Both the position numbers and the translations under genes were made by a program. DNA of 64,000 nucleotides from an uncultured Anaeromusa sp. (GTDB lineage: Bacteria; Bacillota; Negativicutes; Anaeromusales; Anaeromusaceae). This document shows, piece after piece, positions 25,376-33,587 of the stretch. Where the stretch lies: positions 842,001 through 906,000 of the forward strand of contig NZ_OY764902.1 of assembly GCF_963668665.1 (NCBI RefSeq), in the 5' to 3' direction. The notes under the pieces are model-generated. The model saw only the letters and a list, made by a program, of their open reading frames with translations. It was not told where the DNA came from and ran no database searches. The first letter of the stretch is position 1. Each line of letters starts with the position of its first letter.

Positions 25376-25831
25376 TTAGCCTGGCGGTCCTGTAACGCTG
25401 CCTATGCTTTCCGGATGAGTATGTTTTTTTAGGCTAACGCCATCGGCGATAACATCTCCGACCACATGCACATCTCCAGCCGCTTGAATGTTTATTTTTT
25501 TGGTTGCGCGGTCATACTCAATCTGGCTGCCATCTTCAAATTTCTTTAGCCATTTCTTCCGGTCCGCAATTGGCGGCGGATTGGCCTCCGTATAAAACGA
25601 GCCGACAACAAAGCCCTGCTGTTGCCCGTTTGGTAAAAAAACACACAGCACATCGGTTTTTTCTTTGGGTAAAGCATAGTCTTGAGGATCGCAGGTACTT
25701 GGCACTAAAACCGGCAAATCGTACGACACCATGTTCCCCCGATCGTTCCACTCCACTCGCACACGGTGCGTAGCTTCATCTACCGACACAACCGTGCCGA
25801 TACGAACGATTTCCTCTATCCCTGGCGGCAT
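25376..25831 (-). CDS. Baseplate spike / assembly protein V
   Basis: The protein has 151 residues, with the start at MPPGIEE because GGAGGG lies six bases upstream. An OB-fold N-terminus (RIGTVVSVDEATHRVRVEW) is followed by QDYALPKEKTDVLCVFLPNG, a gpV signature, and FVVGSFYTE. The C-terminus carries the short beta-helix run INIQAAGDVHVVGDVIADG and ends in KKHTHPESIGSVTGPPG, the HxH iron-binding needle tip usual for spikes. It is the membrane-piercing spike. The ATG overlaps the stop of the D C-terminal gene (TAATG). Confidence 0.92.
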   Translation of the reverse strand: MPPGIEEIVRIGTVVSVDEATHRVRVEWNDRGNMVSYDLPVLVPSTCDPQDYALPKEKTDVLCVFLPNGQQQGFVVGSFYTEANPPPIADRKKWLKKFEDGSQIEYDRATKKINIQAAGDVHVVGDVIADGVSLKKHTHPESIGSVTGPPG

Positions 25832-26151
25832 TAGTATCCCTCCAGACATTTTCGAATTTCAATTTCTACTTTATGGCCGCCATTAGACACGGTATGTTTT
25901 GCCTTGGTGATTGAGTATTTTCCGTCATGGACTTTCCATCCCTCAACCATCACATTGACGGCGCCAACTAAGCGTACATCGCCAGGCCCCAGGCTAAGGC
26001 TTGCTGTATCCTCGTCTTTATTTTTCTGGCGCAGTCTCTTTTTCGCTACCTTCTCCGCTTCGCCGTCGCTGGAAACTCGTTCATTAAGCACCAGTTCTGG
26101 GCCGTCGCTGTCATCTTCCGCCGTATCTTTATAATTTGTCGGCCTCCACAT
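25831..26151 (-). CDS. Late control protein D, C-terminal part encoded as a separate gene
   Basis: The product has 106 residues from ATG at 26151. It matches the final domain of gpD-type hub proteins: LVLNERVSSDGEAEKVAKKR, LSLGPGDVRLVGAVNVMVEG and a closing KIRKCLEGY-like end (EIEIRKCLEGY). An exact AGGTGAT ribosome site lies five bases before the ATG, so it is translated independently. In most relatives it is fused to the upstream domain. Its frame is offset by one base from the N-terminal gene and is closed by a stop just upstream, so frameshift fusion is not possible there. Confidence 0.8.
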   Translation of the reverse strand: MWRPTNYKDTAEDDSDGPELVLNERVSSDGEAEKVAKKRLRQKNKDEDTASLSLGPGDVRLVGAVNVMVEGWKVHDGKYSITKAKHTVSNGGHKVEIEIRKCLEGY

Positions 26152-26161
26152 CACGCATCAC

Positions 26162-26923
26162 CTACTTGTAATTGGTCAAACGCTCTGAGCCGTCTGGCTT
26201 CTCAAACCGGCCCTTATGGGTTTTACCGGTTTTGGCGTCATGATACTCAACCGTTGCCGCCTTATATGTCGATAAATTTTTGGTAGCAAATTTGTAGGCG
26301 GTAATATTACTGGCCCCTTTTTTCAATGTCAAAACCGCTTCCTTGGCCTCGTACTTTTCCTGCTCATAAATCACAACCTGCTCTCCGGTTACTTTTAGAC
26401 TGTGTCCAGAACGCTGGCAAAGCGACTGCAAGAAAGCAAGATCCCCTTGATTCACCTGATCGACCCGGTCAAAAACAGGATCGTCGTCGCTATCAAAATA
26501 GAGGCTTAACTTTGCTCTCTCGGCAATATCTCCGGCTATCTGCGACAGCGCAACATTCTCCCAAGGGCGATTCTGCTTGTCATGCCGGATGCCGGAAGAA
26601 AAAGGCACCGAAACCGCCTTGATTTTAACCTCGTTCGGCGGCCCGGTGCTTTCCACTTCATCAATTTCAAAAGTCCCGCAGGGGAGCCTCGCCTCGTTAC
26701 CGTCCTCGTAAACTACGATTTCAGCCGAAATAGTAGCCCCCTTCTGCGGATACCAGTCTCCACACCAAAGCAGTTCTCGGTCCTCCAGGGTAATTTGAAT
26801 TTCATCCGACTTATCTTCAGCGTTGTCGGTGTACTCAAACTGCTTCAAGTACAGCGCAATATCCTTGGTTATGTCCTTATTCTCATAAACAATTTCTACG
26901 CGCGTATGCCTTGCTATGCCCAT
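26162..26923 (-). CDS. Late control protein D, N-terminal part (baseplate hub)
   Basis: The protein has 253 residues and is the gp27/gpD-like hub that carries the spike. It shows KDITKDIALYLKQFEYTDNA, DKSDEIQITLEDRELLW, WYPQKGATISAEIVV, the CGTFEIDEVESTGPPNEVKI segment and QVNQGDLAFLQSLCQRSGHSL, all typical. It ends SERLTNYK at a TAG, and 7 bases later the C-terminal piece begins (GTG, or ATG at 26151), whose first residues again read RPTNYK. The usual gpD is one chain of about 350 residues, so this is a split hub gene. Confidence 0.85.
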   Translation of the reverse strand: MGIARHTRVEIVYENKDITKDIALYLKQFEYTDNAEDKSDEIQITLEDRELLWCGDWYPQKGATISAEIVVYEDGNEARLPCGTFEIDEVESTGPPNEVKIKAVSVPFSSGIRHDKQNRPWENVALSQIAGDIAERAKLSLYFDSDDDPVFDRVDQVNQGDLAFLQSLCQRSGHSLKVTGEQVVIYEQEKYEAKEAVLTLKKGASNITAYKFATKNLSTYKAATVEYHDAKTGKTHKGRFEKPDGSERLTNYK

Positions 26924-26927
26924 GTCA

Positions 26928-27137
26928 TCACCGCTTCCACGGCGGTAACGTAGTCGTTGCCGTAGCTGGGATGTCCGGAATCGTCAACTGCACTCCTGCT
27001 GAAAAGATAACGGTTGAGTTATGCCGCGGATTAGCTGCAATTAGCAAGTTCATGTTCTTCTCGCTGCCAGTTTGCCGCAAAGCGATAATATCCCAGGTAT
27101 CTCCTTGAATTGTCGAATACAGCTTAGTCATCAGCAA
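26928..27137 (-). CDS. Tail protein X (LysM-like)
   Basis: The protein has 67-69 residues and is a P2 gpX-type LysM protein thought to help tail assembly near the hub or tube. The sequence YSTIQGDTWDIIALRQTGSE, then MNLLIAANPRH and IFSAGVQLTIPD is the LysM pattern. A TTG at 27137 stands seven bases from AGGAGG and an ATG at 27131 stands thirteen, so the TTG is the better spaced start. It overlaps the end of the tape measure gene. Confidence 0.88.
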   Translation of the reverse strand: MLMTKLYSTIQGDTWDIIALRQTGSEKNMNLLIAANPRHNSTVIFSAGVQLTIPDIPATATTTLPPWKR

Positions 27138-29523
27138 AACTCAACCTCCTTTCATCATGCAAGAAATCAAGGAAAGAACGATTCGCTTTTTCTACTTCGC
27201 TTTCAACCTGCCCTGGCTCCGGCGTACCGTAAATGGTTATCGCCGGGGAAAACGTCGCTACAATCGTACCGCCGCCTCCTCCCGGACGAATGCCTAGCAT
27301 CTCACCAGCTTGCGCCCACAAGGAAAGCGCTCTCGGACTTCCATCAAGCGGGATGGCCGCTTCCGCTCCTTCTTCTGCGAAGGTTGTTAAAAAAGAGCCC
27401 CTGCCGTAAATACCGCCGTTGGCGTTAGCAGCTACGCTAATATCACTTCCTGCGTTTCTACCAGCATCAAAGCTCGCCGCAGTACTGTCGGCAAGGTTCG
27501 AAACAAAGGTTCCTGCTCTGCCGATCGCGCTTGTAATAGCATCTGGGATGCGACTAAACCAATTAACAACCGAGTTGTAAACTTCGGAACCCCACAGCTC
27601 AATGTTTTGCAGAAAATTACTCAGCGCCGCAGCCGTATTTTCCGGCAGGGTTGAAATGAATTGTGTAGCACTATCTACGCCTTCCCCGATCCAAGTACCA
27701 AGAGCATCCGCTGTTTCGTAAGCATATAACGTAGCCCGCTCCGGCATTGTTTCTAGGTACCCAACCATATAACCGAGCGCATAGGCCACATCATCCGGCA
27801 GGGTTGCAAAAAAACCACCAACCGCATCACAGGCTTCTCCAGCCCCTTCTTGCAAGTCGCCCCAAAGCTCACTGCCTTTTGCCGAAATCCAATCCCAATT
27901 ACTGTATAGCAAATACCCCGCTGCCACTAACGCCATAATGCCGCCAATAATCCACACCACTGGGCAGCCGTAAAGAGATGCGTTAAAAAGCCACTGCGCC
28001 GCCGTTTGCAGGCCCTGGGTATGCGCCATAATGCGAGCTACCAAAGCTGCGCGCTCAGTGGAATTCGTCAAAATCACCATCGCTGCGTTAGCCGCTGTAA
28101 TAGGTGCCATGAGTAAGCTAAAGCCATACCCTAAAGTAAATGTGGCAATTCTGAGTCCAATCACCGCAGCCGTTCCCACGACTATGGTATTAGTAAGGCC
28201 TGGATACTTTTGATTTAAATTATCTACCCATTCGGCAACTGTAATCATCTTCAATGCAAGATCATTTATGTGCGGCAACAGTATGTTCCCCGCCGTCATG
28301 CCCACGATCGCCATGTTGTTGGCCAAAAGCTGCAGCTGGTTGGATGTTGTACTGGCTCTAGATTCAAACTCGCGCTGCATACTGCTCGCGAATTTGGTCG
28401 TATCACCAATGATTTGAAAGTTACTGCTGACGATATCCAGGTTTTGCAGCAAAATACCGATGCCCGCTTTTCCTTCTTCACCAAAGATTTCCGAGATATA
28501 GGACATCTGATCCGCTGCTGGCAATTGCTTAATCGCTCCTAAGAAATCAAGCACTGCCCCCTTGGCATCTTCTTGCATCCTTACAGCCAAATTTTCAGCA
28601 TCAAAGCCTAGCGCTTCCATCATTCCGCGCTGCGTCTTTGTCGCCGAAAAGCCAGCCGTCATAACTGTAAACAGTTTCTTCAAGGAGGTTGCAGCAACTT
28701 CTTCCTCCAGGCCCGGCATTGCCGACCCCAGGGCTGCCACTTCACCGGCTGCTAAACCGGATAACCCGCCCAAAGCGCCTACCCTTGTCACAATAGCGCT
28801 AATGCCGTTTGCCGTGGTGGGGGAAATATCACTGAGATAATTAATTTGGTTCGCCAGGCTTCGCACGTCATCTTGACTTAGCTTAAAGGTGGTCCGCCAA
28901 ACGGCCATTTTTTGTCCGGCATCTTCCGCTGTCGTATCAAACGCAATTGCCATTTTAGAAGCATCTTCCGCAAAAGTGGTCAAATCTTCTCTAGCGATGC
29001 CAGCTTGCCCGCCGGCGGCCACAATTTTTGCAATCCCATCAGCGGCAACCGGCAGCCTTCGGGACATATTTTTAATGTCTTCGCCCATCTCTTTGAACTG
29101 TTCTGGACTGTCAAAATCAACTACTTTACGTACAGACGCCATTTGGTCTTCAAAACGCATGGCCTGTCGTACTGGCGCCGCAAGCGCCGCTGCCAGCCCT
29201 ATGGCTTCAACAATTTCGCCGCGATAGTTGGCACGGTTTTGAGCATTAGACTTCACAGATGACTGTGAGCTCCTCACCCTGTCTTGCGATTGCCGCAAGG
29301 AGTTTAGCTGCTGCCGCAGCGCTGCTGTCGCCCTGGCGTGCTGTTCTGCCGATATCGCACCTTCGCGATGCGCTCGATCCAGATTGCGCAATGCCGTGTT
29401 GGTCAAGTTGATCCGCTGATTCAAACCGGAAAGAGCGCTGGAAGAGCTGGTCATACCGGAAACAAAGCTGCCAATCCTGGCTGTCAAGTTGAAAGCCATT
29501 TCAAACACTTTTCCCGCCATCAT
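27124..29523 (-). CDS. Phage tail tape measure protein (TP901 family)
   Basis: The protein has 799 residues and sets tail length and is ejected with DNA. The N-terminus is coiled (ALSGLNQRINLTNTALRNLD). The TP901 core at about 120-330 contains FEDQMASVRKVVDFDSPEQF, SRRLPVAADGIAKIVAAGGQAG and SDISPTTANGISAIVTRVGALGGL. Hydrophobic membrane-spanning stretches follow at about 440-530 (TNTIVVGTAAVIGLRIATFTL, VVWIIGGIMALVAAGYLLY). The C-terminus has GGIYGRGSFLTTFAEEGAEA, common in these proteins. Its start overlaps the stop of the frameshifted chaperone. Confidence 0.93.
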   Translation of the reverse strand: MMAGKVFEMAFNLTARIGSFVSGMTSSSSALSGLNQRINLTNTALRNLDRAHREGAISAEQHARATAALRQQLNSLRQSQDRVRSSQSSVKSNAQNRANYRGEIVEAIGLAAALAAPVRQAMRFEDQMASVRKVVDFDSPEQFKEMGEDIKNMSRRLPVAADGIAKIVAAGGQAGIAREDLTTFAEDASKMAIAFDTTAEDAGQKMAVWRTTFKLSQDDVRSLANQINYLSDISPTTANGISAIVTRVGALGGLSGLAAGEVAALGSAMPGLEEEVAATSLKKLFTVMTAGFSATKTQRGMMEALGFDAENLAVRMQEDAKGAVLDFLGAIKQLPAADQMSYISEIFGEEGKAGIGILLQNLDIVSSNFQIIGDTTKFASSMQREFESRASTTSNQLQLLANNMAIVGMTAGNILLPHINDLALKMITVAEWVDNLNQKYPGLTNTIVVGTAAVIGLRIATFTLGYGFSLLMAPITAANAAMVILTNSTERAALVARIMAHTQGLQTAAQWLFNASLYGCPVVWIIGGIMALVAAGYLLYSNWDWISAKGSELWGDLQEGAGEACDAVGGFFATLPDDVAYALGYMVGYLETMPERATLYAYETADALGTWIGEGVDSATQFISTLPENTAAALSNFLQNIELWGSEVYNSVVNWFSRIPDAITSAIGRAGTFVSNLADSTAASFDAGRNAGSDISVAANANGGIYGRGSFLTTFAEEGAEAAIPLDGSPRALSLWAQAGEMLGIRPGGGGGTIVATFSPAITIYGTPEPGQVESEVEKANRSFLDFLHDERRLSFADD

Positions 29524-29965
29524 CTTCCTCCTTTCTTCCAGATTTCTTTAGCGTCAGCCATCCACTCAGTCAGCTCATGCATTGTTAGCCCCAGAAAAAA
29601 TTCAATCGAAGTAAAAGTAGCCTGCGAAAGTGTTAGGCAGGTTCTACGAAGAACCTGCCCCGTATTTAATTCACGGGCTATAAAGCCTTTCCCAGGAGCA
29701 CATTTTGAACGGTAACAGTCAGCTTCATGAAATCAGGACCGGGGATATCCAAAACATCATCAATTGGAGCTCCAGCCAGTTTTGCCGCAATGACAGCTGC
29801 ATAGGTGTTGGAAAACTGAATGGTGGGAGACCGATCTCCCAACTGCCTGGCTTCGTTTTCCGCGTCCAACAAGTCCCGACCGCGCAGCGTATCGGGATCT
29901 TTCAGGGTAATTTCCTTGGTTTCTTTGCCGTTGATAGTAACGGGCTTGGTAAATTTAATAAGCAT
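29520..29965 (-). CDS. Tail assembly chaperone gpE-E' made by -1 frameshift
   Basis: Reading the 29,678-29,965 frame to the heptamer G GGA AAG at 29,693-29,687, then slipping back one base, opens a frame of 55 more codons that ends at 29,520. The product is about 148 residues. The extension ends with FLGLTMHELTEWMADAKEIW, which has the form of the short GpE family (S..EL..W..DA..). P2 and lambda both make such a fused chaperone from a slippery site in front of the tape measure gene, and it binds the tape measure during tail assembly. The position, frame, slippery site and conserved ending all agree. Confidence 0.85.
29657..29693 (-). promoter_or_regulatory. Programmed -1 frameshift signal: GGGAAAG plus hairpin
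   Basis: The slippery heptamer GGGAAAG (29,693-29,687) is in the correct register X XXY YYZ and lies two codons before the zero-frame stop. Eight bases further, GCCCGT pairs with ACGGG(G)C (29,678-29,657), a hairpin at the usual stimulator distance. A second perfect 10-bp hairpin with loop TCGT follows at 29,659-29,636. The heptamer is the one used by lambda G/GT. Confidence 0.85.
29678..29965 (-). CDS. Tail assembly chaperone gpE (unshifted product)
   Basis: The protein has 95 residues and is the P2 gpE / Mu gp41-type tail assembly chaperone made by most ribosomes. It begins MLIKFTKPVTINGKETKEIT, followed by LKDPDTLRGRDLLDAENEAR, the 'L..P...DL...E' family pattern, and ends GPDFMKLTVTVQNVLLGKAL. 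It lies between the tail tube gene (11 bases upstream) and the tape measure gene. It is not a virion component in studied phages; it coats the tape measure during assembly. Confidence 0.9.
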   Translation of the reverse strand: MLIKFTKPVTINGKETKEITLKDPDTLRGRDLLDAENEARQLGDRSPTIQFSNTYAAVIAAKLAGAPIDDVLDIPGPDFMKLTVTVQNVLLGKAL

Positions 29966-29976
29966 ATACCGTCCTC

Positions 29977-30501
29977 CTACATAATGGCTTCGCGAAGCTC
30001 GGCCAGATAATCGACACCGTCAATCACACAAATGTAGTTGATTTTGTCGATTTCAATTTTGTCGGCTCCGTCCAGCGTAATCTTCAAGTACGTGACTTCA
30101 AACTCATTGGATGCGTCAGACCCTGCACCCACTTCAAACTTGCCCGGGTCCGTTTTTTTAGGCCGGCAGCGCGTCGCAACACGGACCGGAATGGTTCGGA
30201 TTGTCCCCGAAGCTCCATCTTGCGACTGAATGCCACCCCGCAGCTCCAGTTCATGCACCTTGGGAGCTGACAAGCCCAAAAGGAAGTCGGTAATGGTTCG
30301 ATATTTCAGCCCCAACGTCATACTTTTATAATGACCGGTCACGGGAGCATCATACTCGCCGCCAATCCCAGCACCTTTTACGGTTTCCGTCAGCGCTTCC
30401 AAGCTTGGCAATTGAGCATCTACAATGCCCTTTACATCACTGCTGCCGGACTCATACACCCGAAAGTCTTGCAACAACTCAGGAATCTCGTTTTTCGCCA
30501 T
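29977..30501 (-). CDS. Major tail tube protein (P2 FII family)
   Basis: The protein has 174 residues and forms the inner tube of the contractile tail. Typical elements are the N-terminal IPELLQDFRVYESGSSDVKG, the LPSLEALTETVKGAGIGGEY segment, KSMTLGLKYRTITDF and a beta-rich end with FEVTYLKITLDGADKIEIDK. The length is the same as P2 FII (172). It follows the sheath gene by 12 bases in the order sheath-tube-chaperone-tape measure. Confidence 0.93.
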   Translation of the reverse strand: MAKNEIPELLQDFRVYESGSSDVKGIVDAQLPSLEALTETVKGAGIGGEYDAPVTGHYKSMTLGLKYRTITDFLLGLSAPKVHELELRGGIQSQDGASGTIRTIPVRVATRCRPKKTDPGKFEVGAGSDASNEFEVTYLKITLDGADKIEIDKINYICVIDGVDYLAELREAIM

Positions 30502-30513
30502 GTCTTACACCTC

Positions 30514-31968
30514 CTACTCAAATAACGTCTTCAAGTACGAAGGATCGTACTCAACAATGAAATCCAATTCACGGCCAGGACCAGGCGGCGCGACATACAC
30601 ATGCCAACGAACAATGCCGTCCATTAAGTCCGTAGTGGGGTTTTCTTCTTCTAAGAAAGCCACCCTACCGCCAACAATCCACCCGCGGGCCACTAAGCCC
30701 TGCAGCCAAATGTTTGCACTGTCCAATACGGTTTCAATCAAACGGCGATTCGTTGGATCATCTACCTTTTGCCAGAAGGTCAAAATCAACGTGTTGTTGA
30801 TCCAGTCGAGCATGCGGCGAATCGGAATAAAGGCGTCTTTGGGATCTGTGTTCCCCGGATAGCAGCCGGTTCTATTGCCCCAAAGCTTCCAACCGCCGAC
30901 AAAATTCAACGCCGTCACAATTCCCTGCCCGTTCAAGTAGGCCGCCTGTTCTGGTCCCAAGCTTACTTCGGTTCCATCTGCAAGAACGGCGGAATCAACC
31001 TGCAGGCTTTTGTTCGAAGGAGATACATAGGGAACGTCCTCGTATCCAGCATCCGTTCGGCAAATAACGCCTGCGGCTTGGGTGCTTAAGCGGAACGTTT
31101 CGGATCCCAATTTGCCAAGCGGCCAGCACACAACCTGCCGGCTGTTTGTATAATTGGATTGCTCTTTCCATGCAGCGACCGCACTATACTGCTTTACTGT
31201 GTCCGTAGGCACGTCCGTCAGCACAATGCACTTGAAATGGCCGTTGATATTCCCTGCCTTGGCCGTCATGACTGCAGCAACCGCAGAGTTATGACTCCAC
31301 CCTGGGGCTAAGATTTGTCCAAGCACCAACCGGAACAATGGGAATACCCGATTCACCAGTTCCAGGCCCTTATAATTGCCGGTTTCTACGTCAACACCGC
31401 CGATAATTTCAGCACTGGTAACGGCTTGCGGGTTCAATTTTGTGAACGACACCGAAAGACTTGCCTGCTCTGCCGGAATGGTCCCGGTTGACAACCTGGT
31501 GACAATCAAGTCGCCGTAATCATCAAAGGCAGCCGTGTAGTCGCTGTTTTTCACCAAGTCGCTACTAGAACCAGACGTCAGTTTTACTTTAAGAGTCTCC
31601 AGCAAAACGGCCGCTCCGGTTATTTTCCCAACACTATTCGTCAGCGTTAGCGCTTGGCTCGGGACTTCTGTTTTATGCGTCGCCGGATCCAGTACGTTAA
31701 CAAAAACCACCGGCGCCACATTGAAAAGAGCAAAATGAGACTTCATAAATTCGCAAAGCGTGTAGCTTCCCCAGTCCGAATGATAGCCAAGCTGTGCCAC
31801 CGCTTCTGCGTAGGTATAGCAAAGCACCGGCTTATTAGCCGGCGCTGCACTCTTAGCTAAATGCAGCGGCGCTGTGCCAAATACTACTGGCAAGCCCGCG
31901 CTGATTCGAGCAGGAGGAACGATGGACGTAGGAACCTCACTGCCATAAACGCCATGTCTGTATGCCAT
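30514..31968 (-). CDS. Tail sheath protein (P2 FI family)
   Basis: The sheath subunit has 484 residues and contracts during injection. The N-terminus GVYGSEVPTSIVPPARISAG fits the linker arm. GLPVVFGTAPLHLA, FRLVLGQILAPGWSHNSAVAA and VLTDVPTDTVKQY are typical, with a conserved C-terminal domain: GWKLWGNRTGCYPGNTDPKD and RRMLDWINNTLILTFWQKVD, ending in GRELDFIVEYD. It is preceded by GGAGGG and separated by three bases from a small gene upstream. Confidence 0.94.
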   Translation of the reverse strand: MAYRHGVYGSEVPTSIVPPARISAGLPVVFGTAPLHLAKSAAPANKPVLCYTYAEAVAQLGYHSDWGSYTLCEFMKSHFALFNVAPVVFVNVLDPATHKTEVPSQALTLTNSVGKITGAAVLLETLKVKLTSGSSSDLVKNSDYTAAFDDYGDLIVTRLSTGTIPAEQASLSVSFTKLNPQAVTSAEIIGGVDVETGNYKGLELVNRVFPLFRLVLGQILAPGWSHNSAVAAVMTAKAGNINGHFKCIVLTDVPTDTVKQYSAVAAWKEQSNYTNSRQVVCWPLGKLGSETFRLSTQAAGVICRTDAGYEDVPYVSPSNKSLQVDSAVLADGTEVSLGPEQAAYLNGQGIVTALNFVGGWKLWGNRTGCYPGNTDPKDAFIPIRRMLDWINNTLILTFWQKVDDPTNRRLIETVLDSANIWLQGLVARGWIVGGRVAFLEEENPTTDLMDGIVRWHVYVAPPGPGRELDFIVEYDPSYLKTLFE

Positions 31969-31971
31969 TCG

Positions 31972-32259
31972 TTATTTCCCTCCTTTTCGATAATGATCAA
32001 GAACTGCTTGATAAAGAGCATTTTCAGCGCTCCCAGCCTGAGTCACAGCCGCTTCCGCCACCGCGAACTGCTCAACTGGTACAAACAGTCCCTTAATAGC
32101 CGGACACTCTTCCGGCAAGCCGCTAATATGCTGTGGCAACCCTTCGCCGATAAAAACCTGATAGCGATGCAAAGCGCCGCCGGGGATATTAGGACCAATA
32201 TAAATTACTTGTTTTGGCTTTTCAGCCGTTTCGTTCACTTCCTGGTACGTTGTCTCCAT
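31972..32259 (-). CDS. Hypothetical phage protein between tail terminator and sheath genes
   Basis: This 95-residue protein has VIYIGPNIPGGALHRYQVFI near residues 19-38 and then KGLFVPVEQFAVAEAAVTQA. The pattern 'YIGP..p.g.l.....F' recurs in small proteins upstream of sheath genes in Bacillota and proteobacterial myophages. Its role there is unknown. It overlaps the preceding gene by 38 bases, unusual in length for this operon. Confidence 0.65.
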   Translation of the reverse strand: METTYQEVNETAEKPKQVIYIGPNIPGGALHRYQVFIGEGLPQHISGLPEECPAIKGLFVPVEQFAVAEAAVTQAGSAENALYQAVLDHYRKGGK

Positions 32260-32707
32260 AGACTTCTTCCTCCATTCTCGCTTGTGGTTGCGGGATGATC
32301 CATGTCGTATCTAACATGCAAACCGCCTCAGGGTATGGCATTTCGCCTTCCGGGAATTCAATTTTCAGCGGAAGCTGCAGTCTAAACCGCTTGTCTACCA
32401 TCCGCTGCTGCAGCAACGCTTGGCGGATCCGCTCAGCGACATTGACGCAGTCCCTCCAAAAACCATCATCCGTGGCGCGCGTACCAATTAAAATAACGAT
32501 CTTCGCCGTAGACTGCCTGTCTTCGTCGAGTACTTGAGTCAACCGAACAATTACATAAGGACAAATGGAATCATCCTCATCGTCCAGCGGCAGATACCCA
32601 GAATAGACAACAGGAGCCGCAAGCAGCTTCTTCGTTGGCAATCGAAAACCAGCGACCTTTTCGCGCACAAAAGCGCTTAAACTATCAACCAACATTAAAG
32701 GCGTCAT
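32222..32707 (-). CDS. Putative tail terminator / tail completion protein
   Basis: The protein has 161 residues. The stretch DDSICPYVIVRLTQVLDEDR, then IVILIGTRATDDGFWRDCVN and VAERIRQALLQQRMVDKRF, resembles tail terminator proteins: a beta sheet with one helix carrying 'ri...L'. Such proteins cap the tail and join it to the head. It lies in the expected place between the minor tail Z gene and the sheath. Family assignment is by position and fold pattern, so moderate. Confidence 0.6.
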   Translation of the reverse strand: MTPLMLVDSLSAFVREKVAGFRLPTKKLLAAPVVYSGYLPLDDEDDSICPYVIVRLTQVLDEDRQSTAKIVILIGTRATDDGFWRDCVNVAERIRQALLQQRMVDKRFRLQLPLKIEFPEGEMPYPEAVCMLDTTWIIPQPQARMEEEVYGDNVPGSERNG

Positions 32708-33267
32708 CGTCCACCTCCTTCAAACATCCTACTGAGTTCATGTTCCATTCTTTTTTCCAACATTTCCGCTGAACGAGCTTCTACATGATTCTGTACGTTT
32801 TCATTTTCAAGCATTTGAGGAACAGATGGACCATACCTTTGAACTATCGGAAACCGATCCTTTCCAAGTCGATTAAAAACACCTAAATGGCCTGATTTCA
32901 TTCTTGCCAAAAAGGCCCCCTTAATCATCCCGCCACCACTACTATGCTTCACTTGCGCTTTTAGTCTTCTTTGCTTTCTTTTAGGTATATTTTTAGGATT
33001 TACTTTGAAATAGGTTAATGCTCTAGGACGACCTTTGGAACGAACAAAAGCCGACAGGTTAGAAGACGAAGCTTTTTCTATCGAAATAGTTTCCCTTATC
33101 CTTTTTGACTGTATTACATACTCGTTTCGCACTCCACGCACAGCCTCTGTTCTCGCCGTTTCAGCCGAACGATTAATAGCGCTAGCTGCAGCTCGAGGAA
33201 TGGCACGCGGAAATCGCTTAATCATCGTTTGAATTTTATCCAACTGTCCATTCCCTAATTCAATCAT
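32704..33267 (-). CDS. Minor tail protein Z-like (prophage GPZ family)
   Basis: The protein has 187 residues and is very basic. The N-terminus FPRAIPRAAASAINRSAETA, with TEAVRGVRNEYVIQSKRIRE next and FVRSKGRPRALTYFKVNPK after, is typical of lambda gpZ-like proteins, which act in tail completion and head joining. Near the end are VFNRLGKDRFPIVQRYGPSV and VEARSAEMLEKRMEHELSR. The genes around it overlap by 4 bases each, indicating a tight head-tail joining operon. Confidence 0.85.
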   Translation of the reverse strand: MIELGNGQLDKIQTMIKRFPRAIPRAAASAINRSAETARTEAVRGVRNEYVIQSKRIRETISIEKASSSNLSAFVRSKGRPRALTYFKVNPKNIPKRKQRRLKAQVKHSSGGGMIKGAFLARMKSGHLGVFNRLGKDRFPIVQRYGPSVPQMLENENVQNHVEARSAEMLEKRMEHELSRMFEGGGR

Positions 33268-33587
33268 GAGTCATTCAGTCCAATCGTAATTTCATACATC
33301 CCGAGTTGCTCCACGCAATCAATTACCGTATATGGATCATCATCTAGCACCAGCCGTTTTCCTTGCTTGGGGCGTCTAGGCAAATCAGCAGCCTTCACGA
33401 ACAACTTTTTGACCGACAAAAAGATTCCGTCAAACTGCTGCTTCTCGCCGCCAGAGCGGACCGTGAAGTTGTCGTCATCCACAACGCAGCACACCGTTTG
33501 CCCGTTAATGGAATGCTGCTCTGCAAATTCATCGGGATTTAAAAAGACCGCCGAGATATCGGCGGCCATAACGTCTTTCAAGCCCAT
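33264..33587 (-). CDS. Putative head-tail joining protein
   Basis: The protein has 107 residues. It shows DEFAEQHSINGQTVCCVVDD, GIFLSVKKLFVKAADLPRRP and KRLVLDDDPYTVIDCVEQLG, a succession found in small head-tail connector proteins of lambda-like and Gifsy-like prophages. These have a short beta domain with 'P..G..i.ldg..Y.V'. Located between the capsid decoration gene and the tail completion genes, it probably forms part of the neck. Confidence 0.7.
   Translation of the reverse strand: MGLKDVMAADISAVFLNPDEFAEQHSINGQTVCCVVDDDNFTVRSGGEKQQFDGIFLSVKKLFVKAADLPRRPKQGKRLVLDDDPYTVIDCVEQLGMYEITIGLNDS

Noticed and set aside
26130..26175. Programmed frameshift joining the two parts of gene D
   Set aside because: The downstream frame is closed by TGA a few bases before its start, no slippery heptamer is present, and the second part has its own exact ribosome site.
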